Source of the DNA: Paenibacillus kobensis NBRC 15729
GTDB lineage: Bacteria; Bacillota; Bacilli; Paenibacillales; Paenibacillaceae
Direction: 5' to 3'
DNA: 61,684 nucleotides
Assembly: GCF_004000825.1 (NCBI RefSeq)
Contig: NZ_BILZ01000035.1
Coordinates: forward strand, 1-61,684
A model generated the notes under the pieces. The model was not told the origin of the DNA. It searched no databases and saw nothing but the letters and a program-made list of their open reading frames with translations. Below are positions 25,660 through 33,038 of this stretch, piece by piece; position 1 is the first letter of the stretch; every line of letters starts with the position of its first letter. The position numbers were made by a program, and so were the translations under genes.

Positions 25660-26049
25660 CTAAGGCCCTTCCCCCGCCAACATCTCCACAAACTTCACAT
25701 CCGCCGGAGCGAACGTATACTCCCTCAACGCTTCCCGTTCAACCCAACGATAATCATCATGATCCACCAATGTAACCACGCCGCTTATATAGTGGGCCCT
25801 GTATGCAATCAACCGAATATGCGTCGCCCCATAATGATGATCATTCGTGCCGAAGTAGGCATAGGGACGAATCACGATTTGCATTTCCTCTAGCAGCTCT
25901 CGCCGTAAGCATGCCTCCGGTGACTCGCCCTTCTCGATCTTCCCGCCCGGAAACTCCCACAGGCCTTCCTGCGACTTCCCTTTCTTCCGTCTCGCGATCA
26001 ATAACTGCCCTTGCTCGTTCTCAATGATGGCCGCTGCCACTTCGATCAT
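25660..26049 (-). CDS. Nudix hydrolase, MutT-like
   Basis: Hydrolyses a nucleoside diphosphate linked to another group, possibly oxidised dGTP. The Nudix box is complete: GGKIEKGESPEACLRRELLE plus EM (residues about 37-59), with the catalytic Glu residues in RELLEEM. The start has AAIIENEQGQLLIARRKKGK, typical of MutT, and the end has the usual late Trp and Phe. 129 residues from ATG 26049, which is preferred because GGAAGTGA lies 5 bases upstream. It lies 17 bp before the small antitoxin-like gene and 34 bp after the MazG-like gene. Paired with a MazG-like enzyme next to a nuclease-helicase, it may act on the nucleotide pool during defence; that is inference. Confidence 0.9.
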   Translation of the reverse strand: MIEVAAAIIENEQGQLLIARRKKGKSQEGLWEFPGGKIEKGESPEACLRRELLEEMQIVIRPYAYFGTNDHHYGATHIRLIAYRAHYISGVVTLVDHDDYRWVEREALREYTFAPADVKFVEMLAGEGP

Positions 26050-26083
26050 CCGAATCACTTCCTATACAATCGCTCTCTTGCCC

Positions 26084-26413
26084 TTAAGCTCCCTCATCCA
26101 CATCAATCAGAAACACTCTCTCTTCGAACCCTCCGCGCTTCTCCGCTTTCTGCTCACGCAACGCTTCAAGCTCCTCCCAACTCGCGCCGTGAGCAGCTGC
26201 CAACGCCCTTACCACTTCCAAAATGTCCGACAGCTCTTCCAGAGCCTCTTCCGTATTCTCCGCTCGGAGATACTCCGTCGTTTCCTCGCTGAGCTTCAGC
26301 TTCAACTGGGTGTGATATTCTACCTCATCCAGAATTCGCGTTCGGCCCGTCTTTCCTTTTGCCTCAATAATCTGAGGGATTCTATCACGGACAAGCTTGT
26401 TATATACGAGCAT
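26084..26413 (-). CDS. MazG-like nucleotide pyrophosphohydrolase
   Basis: A 109-residue all-alpha NTP pyrophosphohydrolase related to MazG and phosphoribosyl-ATP pyrophosphohydrolase. The hallmark start is YNKLVRDRIPQII, and the metal-binding EExxE...ExxD pattern is EETTEYL then EEALEELSDILEV. The ATG at 26413 is chosen because GGAAGGTGA lies 4 bases upstream; a GTG five codons earlier has no such site. Small MazG-like proteins of this YNKLVRDxIP group often sit beside DUF2075 proteins. Here it is 58 bp downstream of the DUF2075 gene on the same strand. The substrate could be a normal or modified NTP. Confidence 0.9.
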   Translation of the reverse strand: MLVYNKLVRDRIPQIIEAKGKTGRTRILDEVEYHTQLKLKLSEETTEYLRAENTEEALEELSDILEVVRALAAAHGASWEELEALREQKAEKRGGFEERVFLIDVDEGA

Positions 26414-26471
26414 AGTGTCACCTTCCACACTGAGATGTAAACAACTATCAACTTCTATCTCCTTTATTACC

Positions 26472-28370
26472 TCAACCCAGCCTCTTCTTCATCTCCGCCG
26501 CCCGCTCGATCCGTTCCCGCATATAGTTCTCCAGCGCCTTATCCGTGCAGAAAATAAAGCAGCCCTTCTGCCCCCGAGTCATCAGGGTTCGGTACGTATT
26601 GCGAATGATTTCGTCCGCAAGCTTCTTGGCCCGCTCCGGGTCCTCTTTCATTAGCTTGGAGAGTCCTTTCAACGACTGGTCGGTCTGTGCCCGGCTTGTG
26701 TAATCGGTCACGACTTGTCCGTCGCTATAGATTAGATCTTTGCCGATGATGACGCCGACATAATCGAACTCCAGCCCCTGGCATGTATGAATGCAGCCCG
26801 CTTCAGTGACGGATCTCTCATCTATCGCCCATGTTGCTGTATTGTCGAGATTCCAGCTCATGCCGAAGTCATGCTCCGGGATGTCGATATCCGAATACTC
26901 CGGGTTGTTGCGGTTATCCTTGGTCCAATCCCAGCAGTAGCCCGCGACGATTCGGGATTTATTTTGCCGCTCATTCAGTTGCTCTATCTGCCGTCTCATC
27001 TCGTGAGGGTCGGAGAAAATCCGTACATCATAATCGACGCCCATGTAGTCGTCATTGGCCGTCTCGCGAATTTGCAGGACGTCGTCCAACCACGCCATAT
27101 ATCCATCCGAACCGTCACAACGGAATTGCGAAGCCAGCTGCGTCTTAACCAAATCTGCACCGAGTTCCTCGGCAAACTGCTGGATCAACTCAATGCTTCC
27201 GATATCCTTCAGCGTCACCCGCTGCCGTTCATCAATGAAGAAGATGGAGAACCGGGAACCCCGAATGATTTCTTTCACCTGATTCTCGCCAAGATTGCTG
27301 AACAGCCCCGATTTCTCATTCAGGCGGTGAGCTTCATCGACGATAAGCGTATCGAATTCATTTTCCATCGCCTCGACGAAGCTGCCGGAGCCTTTGAACA
27401 AGTTATCGATTCGCGTCTTGCGCATATCGCCCTTAAGCTTCGTCGCATAAATGTTTCTCGGAGCCGCATTGCGCGTGACGTATTGCACGGCATGACCGTA
27501 CTGGGTGAGCTGCACAAACAGATTGATGGCCAGCACCGATTTGCCCGTGCCCGGCCCGCCTTCTACGACTAGCACTTTCTTCTCGCCGGAGCGGTACGAT
27601 TGTCTGGCCAGATCCAATGCCGTCTCATAGACGACCTTCTGGTCATCGATCATCGTAAATTCCTGGTTGCCCTTGAGCATGCTGCCCAGCGAATCCTGCA
27701 ACGACTTCGAAGGACGAATCCGGCCATTCTCGATGCGGTACAAGTTTTCTTTGTCGTCGCCGTATTTGATATATTTCTTAATAAAATCTCTCAGCTTAGG
27801 CGCATCGCCCTTCGCGAAGATGGGAGCCAATCCGACATAATGACTGTATATAGGATCAATCAGCGGCTCATCCTTGCTCGCCAACATGTAGTTGTGCAGG
27901 TAAGCGCAGGGACGAAGCTGGATGTTGTCATTTTGAACATTCTCGTTGTAATCCTCGATCAAGGCCGCATAAGACCATGCCTGATAGGAAGGATGCGGCG
28001 TCTCGATTAAGCCTTTGTTCATAAAAGTCTTCACGATCGCTTCCTTGCCGCTAACCTTCTCAATCGAATCCCACTGCTTCAGCTCCACGACCACCACGGA
28101 ATCCGATTGGTCATCGCGGCCGGATATAAGAAAGTCGATCCTCTTCGAGGTGTAAGGGACTTTGAATTCGATAGCGACGCCCGCATTATTCGGAATCTCC
28201 TGATCGCTCAGTACCCGGTACATATACTGCATCGAGTTATCCCAAGCCCGAACCTCACGTTCGTTAACCTTACCGATCTTCTCTGCAAAATTGGTGCTGA
28301 TGTACTTCACCAGATTATCCGTGAACACATCGGCAAGAAACTCTACTTTGGTTGATTCATATACGATCAT
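26472..28370 (-). CDS. DUF2075 nuclease-helicase
   Basis: 632 residues. The N-terminal domain (about 1-180) has a PD-(D/E)XK-like core, RIDFLISGRDDQ then VVVVELKQWD (residues about 65-100), so it probably cuts nucleic acid. The DUF2075 helicase-like ATPase follows: Walker A VVEGGPGTGKSVL at about 270, Walker B TLIVDEAHRLNE at about 343, a sensor FFIDERQRVTLKD, then QFRCDGSDGYMAWLD, and the late motif QGLEFDYVGVIIGKDL. These match the DUF2075 (schlafen group 3-like) superfamily 1 group. GAGGTGA precedes the ATG by 7-8 bases. It is the central gene of a minus-strand cluster with HNH upstream and MazG-like and Nudix genes downstream. Confidence 0.88.
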   Translation of the reverse strand: MIVYESTKVEFLADVFTDNLVKYISTNFAEKIGKVNEREVRAWDNSMQYMYRVLSDQEIPNNAGVAIEFKVPYTSKRIDFLISGRDDQSDSVVVVELKQWDSIEKVSGKEAIVKTFMNKGLIETPHPSYQAWSYAALIEDYNENVQNDNIQLRPCAYLHNYMLASKDEPLIDPIYSHYVGLAPIFAKGDAPKLRDFIKKYIKYGDDKENLYRIENGRIRPSKSLQDSLGSMLKGNQEFTMIDDQKVVYETALDLARQSYRSGEKKVLVVEGGPGTGKSVLAINLFVQLTQYGHAVQYVTRNAAPRNIYATKLKGDMRKTRIDNLFKGSGSFVEAMENEFDTLIVDEAHRLNEKSGLFSNLGENQVKEIIRGSRFSIFFIDERQRVTLKDIGSIELIQQFAEELGADLVKTQLASQFRCDGSDGYMAWLDDVLQIRETANDDYMGVDYDVRIFSDPHEMRRQIEQLNERQNKSRIVAGYCWDWTKDNRNNPEYSDIDIPEHDFGMSWNLDNTATWAIDERSVTEAGCIHTCQGLEFDYVGVIIGKDLIYSDGQVVTDYTSRAQTDQSLKGLSKLMKEDPERAKKLADEIIRNTYRTLMTRGQKGCFIFCTDKALENYMRERIERAAEMKKRLG

Positions 28371-28497
28371 GACAGTATCACCTCATGAGATTGACTACTA
28401 ATGTAGGATTGCCACATTTCCACGCCCTATATCTTCTAGACTCCGATATCCAGATCCTCCCTGAACGCATTCTCCTCACTAGAAGCACCCGCTAATC

Positions 28498-29421
28498 TCA
28501 GTACCTCTCCACCGACCTATTACTCTTCCCAATATTACATTCACTGCATAACGTCTGAAGATTGTCCATCACCGTAAGCCCCCCGAGGGAAAAAGGTACA
28601 ATATGATCGACGTGAAGCTTCACGCCATCTGCCGGAGCTCTGCCGCATAGCTTGCATGTCCCTTTATCTCTCTCTAGCACTTTGAATCGGACGCCTAGCG
28701 GGATCGCTCTGCTTCTCTGGCTATGATGAACTTTTGCCGGTATGTGCTCATCATCCATTGCGTCGTTGTTCGAAACGAATAGGTCCGTCATCTTGTTATA
28801 AGAAGGCAGGATCTCTAACTCGAAGCCCTTATTGCCCATGAAATGCCCCTTCAACAGTGAGATCAAAATGAAGTCGGACAGAAATTTCTCGCTCGTTGTG
28901 TTGAGGAAGCTAGCCGTCTTCGTATCATAAATTCCGAGAATGATATGATTCTGATCGGTCACCTCATAGCCTAGCTTCCGCAGCATGCTGACGAACACGG
29001 CCTGCTTCATTTGGCGAAAATGCTGAGCATGCTTCGAATCGCCGCCCATCCGGTCCGAGAACTTAATCTGTTGGGTTAAGAAGATCGAGCCTTCGGCATC
29101 TTTCTCCGTCGTGAGATTGATTGAGAATAACATCCCCGAGTATCTGCCGAACTTGCAGTAGCAATATAACCGGTAGTGATCCCTCATGTTCTCATATAAC
29201 TGCAAGGAGATTTGGATATCCCCCTCCATCAGCGGAAAGGTATATTCGTGCGAGGTCCCAAGCAACTGCCAGTCTTCATGTCGATACTGCAGATTGCTTT
29301 CAATCCCTTGTCGTCCCGTGATCGAGAAGCTGCCGATATAGAGCTTGTTCTCCGGCAATGATGTTCTGGACAAAAGCTGGGCGAAAACAACGACGTCCTT
29401 ATCTTCTTCATGAGTAATCAT
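28498..29421 (-). CDS. HNH endonuclease with unknown N-terminal domain
   Basis: 307 residues. The C-terminal 65 residues form an HNH nuclease: FKVLERDKGTCKLCGRAP (first CxxC of the zinc site), LHVDHIVPFSLGG (catalytic His), NLQTLCSECNIGKSN (Asn, second CxxC and last His-equivalent region). The N-terminal 230 residues are beta-rich and unfamiliar, including ITGRQGIESNLQYRHEDWQLLG and FSINLTTEKDAEGSI segments (each under 25 residues in the protein). They may sense a ligand or bind a partner. It is 127 bp upstream of DUF2075 on the same strand, so it could start the cluster. Only a weak ribosome site is seen. Confidence 0.85.
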   Translation of the reverse strand: MITHEEDKDVVVFAQLLSRTSLPENKLYIGSFSITGRQGIESNLQYRHEDWQLLGTSHEYTFPLMEGDIQISLQLYENMRDHYRLYCYCKFGRYSGMLFSINLTTEKDAEGSIFLTQQIKFSDRMGGDSKHAQHFRQMKQAVFVSMLRKLGYEVTDQNHIILGIYDTKTASFLNTTSEKFLSDFILISLLKGHFMGNKGFELEILPSYNKMTDLFVSNNDAMDDEHIPAKVHHSQRSRAIPLGVRFKVLERDKGTCKLCGRAPADGVKLHVDHIVPFSLGGLTVMDNLQTLCSECNIGKSNRSVERY

Positions 29422-29614
29422 CGTACCACCACTTACCTTCCTTATCTCCGTGATCTTCTCATTTTAGCAATCGACGATTCCGCTTCCGTGACCTTCGAAT
29501 CCCTTCATCCCCCATGGACATCCATCCATTTCTCGTCCGCTTGGACGAGTGCATATACGGGCGGGTTCTTGTCCGACATACATTTGAGTAAAAACAATGA
29601 CGGGAGCTGACATC

Positions 29615-30682
29615 ATGTCCGCAAGCGCATGCCACAGCCGCAAGAAGCGATCGCACTGCCGGTCCAAGTGCCGCAAGCACCACTGCCACTGCAAGTGCCG
29701 CCATCACAAGAAGAAGAAATGCGCGACGCATATGACCGATCTGGAGTTTAGTCGGATTCAAGACATTCTCAAGGGCATTGAGCAAGCTCTGCCGCTAGCC
29801 TTGAGCAATACGGATACGAGGAGCAATCAGCCCTTATTGATGCAGATCATCCGGCTCCACAATTTCGTTGAGAAGTCCGGCATGTGCGAGAAAAGCACCT
29901 TGCTGCGGCTGCTTAAAGACTTCATCCAGCTGCTCAAGACGATCGAGCTCTCGATTATTGACAAAGCGGTTCAAGTACAGCAGATCATTAACCAACTCTT
30001 CATCACGCTGCAGACGGTGAACTTGACCGTCGAGCAGACGAACGTCATTAACAACCACATCAATACGATCAATACGATCATTAATAACTTCCAAGGCGTA
30101 ACCGGACCGCAAGGTCCTCCAGGACCGGCAGGACCAGCTGGACCAATGGGACTGCCAGGACCGGCAGGTCCACAAGGGGCGCAAGGCGTGCAGGGACCTC
30201 CGGGATCGTTCTCCCCGGCCTATGCGAACGTCTATGATAACGCGGTGCAAAATATCGTAAACAACCAGCCGGTCCGGTTCAATCAGTTCGATCAACCGGG
30301 CTCCATTATGGCTGGCGGCATAACCGCCACGGCAACTTCATTGACAGTGACCGACGCAGGCGACTATTCCGTCGATTGGAACGTATCCTTCTTGCCGCCT
30401 CCAACCCATTGCGCACTCGGCATCTTCGTCACGGGCACACTCATCCCTTCGACGACATCAGGTCTGGCCGTTGCAGACGGACAGCAGATCGATGATGTCG
30501 GAGCCTCGGCCATTATCCGGCTGGCGGCGAACGATGTCGTCGAGCTTCGCGGGCTCATTCCCGCTACGAGCACGCAAACATCGTTCAACCTCAGCAATAC
30601 GATACAATATCCGCCATTCGGTGGCGTTGCAGATCAGCCGATCGCGAGCGCTTCGCTGCGGCTCATCAAGCTGTCGCCATAA
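29615..30682 (+). CDS. Collagen-like exosporium-type protein (BclA-like)
   Basis: 355 residues from ATG 29615, which has GGGAG 8 bases upstream; an ATG six codons earlier lacks one. Three parts are visible. Residues about 1-35 are extremely rich in Lys, Arg, His and Cys (seven Cys), which could cross-link or bind metal. Residues about 40-160 are helical. Twelve Gly-X-Y triplets (about 161-197) form a short collagen-like stalk. The final 155 residues are a beta-rich head resembling the BclA/TNF-like C-terminal domain, with [18 protein letters not shown] and a hydrophobic end. Such proteins decorate the exosporium of spores. Monocistronic, followed by a hairpin at 30719. Confidence 0.85.
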   Translation: MSASACHSRKKRSHCRSKCRKHHCHCKCRHHKKKKCATHMTDLEFSRIQDILKGIEQALPLALSNTDTRSNQPLLMQIIRLHNFVEKSGMCEKSTLLRLLKDFIQLLKTIELSIIDKAVQVQQIINQLFITLQTVNLTVEQTNVINNHINTINTIINNFQGVTGPQGPPGPAGPAGPMGLPGPAGPQGAQGVQGPPGSFSPAYANVYDNAVQNIVNNQPVRFNQFDQPGSIMAGGITATATSLTVTDAGDYSVDWNVSFLPPPTHCALGIFVTGTLIPSTTSGLAVADGQQIDDVGASAIIRLAANDVVELRGLIPATSTQTSFNLSNTIQYPPFGGVADQPIASASLRLIKLSP

Positions 30683-30718
30683 CGAAACGAATCGCACCGC
30701 GAGCGGTCATTCCATTAC

Positions 30719-30740
30719 AGGCGGCAGGTCTCTGCCGCCT
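30719..30740 (+). terminator. Probable terminator of the collagen-like gene
   Basis: AGGCGGCAG and CTGCCGCCT form a perfect 9-bp stem with a 4-base loop, followed by CTTGCTTC. It is 37 bp past the stop; the T run is weak. Confidence 0.65.
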
Positions 30741-30834
30741 CTTGCTTCGCGCCTCTCTCACCGGCAGCCCCTCACCCTACTGCACTAGCCAACCTTGCCT
30801 GCAACCGTTCGTCCGTCTCCCTCACCGTCTCATC

Positions 30835-31068
30835 CTACCGCCCGAATTTCTGTACTGCCTCATACAACAGCATTAACTCCGTTCGCACGTCCGTATCGTC
30901 CGTGAGCACCGCCGTCCTCAGAATATCGCCTGACCGCGCATCCAGGATGGTGTTGCCAAGGTTCGTTTCCCCTCGTCCGAACGCTTCTCTTGCTTGTTCA
31001 ATGGCTAGTGTGACAGCCGTAATCAATCGATGAACTTCTATAGTCACTTCAATAGGCAGCATGACCAT
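30835..31068 (-). CDS. Small hypothetical protein
   Basis: 77 residues, with a helical start (IEVTIEVHRLITAVTLAIEQ) and a compact second half (LDARSGDILRTAVLTDDTDV) ending in a helix. It looks like a genuine folded protein, and GAGGAG lies 4 bases before the first ATG and 10 before the second. I do not recognise its family. It stands between the collagen-like gene and the macrodomain gene on the opposite strand. Confidence 0.6.
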   Translation of the reverse strand: MVMLPIEVTIEVHRLITAVTLAIEQAREAFGRGETNLGNTILDARSGDILRTAVLTDDTDVRTELMLLYEAVQKFGR

Positions 31069-31228
31069 CCGCTCCTCATTAAGCCTCCTAACCTATTCAC
31101 AATCCGTATCATAACTTCCATTCCCCTTTCGGCTATTTAATCGCGGAAGACGGCAACTGCTTCTTCCTTATCCGGCTCCAACTCTGCAATTCCCTTGTTA
31201 TAAGTGATCCCCCCTCTCGATCCGCACC

Positions 31229-31237
31229 TGATATAAT
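31229..31237 (+). promoter_or_regulatory. Extended -10 promoter of the macrodomain gene
   Basis: TGATATAAT is a perfect extended -10 element, 39 bp before the ATG at 31277. No good -35 is found at the usual spacing, as is common with extended -10 promoters. Confidence 0.65.
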
Positions 31238-31276
31238 GGAAATAAGTAGTTACTCAGTAAAAGGTGGAGGAAATCG

Positions 31277-31852
31277 ATGGCATTCACGATCAAGATCAAC
31301 CAAACAACCTTTTCTCTTATTAAAGGCGATATAACCAAAATAAAAGCGGACATTATCGTCAACGCTGCGAATACAAGCTTGCTTGGCGGCGGTGGCGTGG
31401 ATGGCGCGATTCATCGGGCCGGCGGACCGCTTCTCCTTGAAGAATGCAGGAAAATTAAAGCCCGGCAAGGAGGCTGCGCAGCTGGCGATGCCGTTATTAC
31501 GGCTGCCGGCAACCTGCCTGCTTCGTACGTCATACACACCGTTGGCCCCGTATGGAACGGCGGCAACCGTCAAGAAACCGAGCTGCTCGGCAGCTGCTAT
31601 ACGAAATCGATGGCGCTTGCCGATAAGCACCAAGCGAAGAGCATTGCTTTTCCGAACATTAGCACCGGTATTTACCGCTTTCCTAAGCCGCTTGCAGCAG
31701 AGACAGCGCTTGCATCTGCAATCGCCTACTTGAACGCCTCAACTTCGAATCCGAGCCAGCTCGAGACTGTTTATTGGGTTTGCTTCGATGAAGAGAACTT
31801 TACGCTTTACCGGAATGAGCTCGATAAGTACACCAACCGAATGCAAGGTTAA
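31277..31852 (+). CDS. Macrodomain ADP-ribose hydrolase, YmdB-like
   Basis: 191 residues, one macrodomain. Features in order: LIKGDITKIKADIIVNAANTS (residue 12 onward, adenine-binding Asp and catalytic Asn region), GGGGVDGAIHRAGG (ribose and phosphate loop), GDAVITAAGNLPASYVIHTVGP, and SIAFPNISTGIYRFP (second phosphate loop). This pattern is that of O-acetyl-ADP-ribose deacetylase or de-ADP-ribosylating macrodomains of the YmdB/MacroD type. GGTGGAGG lies 5 bases before the ATG. The gene converges on the unknown protein gene with a 13-bp gap. It could reverse an ADP-ribosylating toxin or process NAD metabolites. Confidence 0.92.
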   Translation: MAFTIKINQTTFSLIKGDITKIKADIIVNAANTSLLGGGGVDGAIHRAGGPLLLEECRKIKARQGGCAAGDAVITAAGNLPASYVIHTVGPVWNGGNRQETELLGSCYTKSMALADKHQAKSIAFPNISTGIYRFPKPLAAETALASAIAYLNASTSNPSQLETVYWVCFDEENFTLYRNELDKYTNRMQG

Positions 31853-31865
31853 TATCGCCGCCGCC

Positions 31866-32927
31866 CTACTTCTCCAACATATTGTCTAAGTTATGGTAAT
31901 AGTTGCTGTCGAACGTAGCCTCTCTTGAGGACCTGAACGAGTACACGTCCGTATAGTCCTCCTCGAGATGCGCGCCGAGACGTCCCAGAATCGCATTCAC
32001 TTCTTCGGAATGTTGCTTCAGAACACACAGGTACGCAGCTCCAGCATCGTCATGGCCTACATACGCGGGCATATTCCGTTCGCGCAGCAGCTTCTCATAC
32101 TCCTGCTCTCTGCCGTCCACGACGAAGCCCAGATCTTCAAGTCCGTCCTCCGCCTCCAGTCCTCTCTCGTCCGCAATCCTCTGCCAGAACAGCACCAGTC
32201 CAAGCGGTGTGTAGCACCTGACTGTTCCTTCTTCATAGAAGAACGGCGTCTCGTGATGGCAGCTAAGTGACCGGACTTCATACTGAGCCGCGGCTGCCGC
32301 CGTTATTCGATACCCGAATGAACGTAAATACACGATCGCCTGATCACAATATTCGGCCAGGATTTGATCCGCAGAGATGGAGCCGGAGGCACTCTGCTGT
32401 TCCGGTGCTCCCTCTTTCACCGTCTCACTCCGTTGTTCATAGGTTTTCGGTTTCACCAACTCGCTCCGTAACTCATACGTTTCCGGCTTCACCCGCCCGC
32501 TCCGTATTCCCTGCAGCTGCTCGGCATAATGCGCGCGCATCCGTTCAAGCGACGCCTCATGGAATCCCTTCTCATCCGAGAATCTGCGGAACTGCTCGCC
32601 ATACTCTCTCAACTCTTCTTCCGTCTCGGACAGCGCGAACCGGGTCCAGAACCGCGACAGCAGCCCTTTGTTATATGAATCCTCTCGGGCTTGCTCCGGG
32701 AACCACGGAGCAGACCCTATTCTTCCCGTAGCCCGTATTCGAACCTCGAAATAGTTCTCATTCAACTTTCCCGTCTTGGCATACCTCTTCACAAGACGGT
32801 CGAGCGCTTCGTACTCGTCCGCGCCGTCACTCGTCTCATCGATCCGCCTCGAACAGGATTGCTTCTGATTCCTTAAGTCCTCCAGACTATACTCCTTGCC
32901 TTGAATAAGATACTCCCGCATGGACAT
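31866..32927 (-). CDS. Unknown protein downstream of the RelE-helicase gene
   Basis: 353 residues from ATG 32927, with GGGAGC just upstream; the longer frame starting at 33020 has no such site. No known domain recognised. The first half is charged and helical (EYLIQGKEYSLEDLRNQ, FALSETEEELREYGEQF). The middle has an imperfect internal repeat, RVKPETYELRSE then LVKPKTYEQRSE, about residues 145-170. The C-terminal half has DQILAEYCDQAIVYLRSFG, a His-His-x-Thr segment, and LVLFWQRIADERGLE. It starts 111 bp after the helicase stop on the same strand, so the two are probably one operon and may be partners, for instance inhibitor or adaptor of the RelE-like part. Confidence 0.7.
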   Translation of the reverse strand: MSMREYLIQGKEYSLEDLRNQKQSCSRRIDETSDGADEYEALDRLVKRYAKTGKLNENYFEVRIRATGRIGSAPWFPEQAREDSYNKGLLSRFWTRFALSETEEELREYGEQFRRFSDEKGFHEASLERMRAHYAEQLQGIRSGRVKPETYELRSELVKPKTYEQRSETVKEGAPEQQSASGSISADQILAEYCDQAIVYLRSFGYRITAAAAAQYEVRSLSCHHETPFFYEEGTVRCYTPLGLVLFWQRIADERGLEAEDGLEDLGFVVDGREQEYEKLLRERNMPAYVGHDDAGAAYLCVLKQHSEEVNAILGRLGAHLEEDYTDVYSFRSSREATFDSNYYHNLDNMLEK

Positions 32928-33038
32928 GCCCGCTCCCTTCTTCACTATCTTCCAGTTCTGCTTCCCAGCTCTTCGGCTGCCCGTTACCCCGCTGTCCTGC
33001 CGTCCACCTGGCCGCTCCAAGACCGCACAACACCTTAT

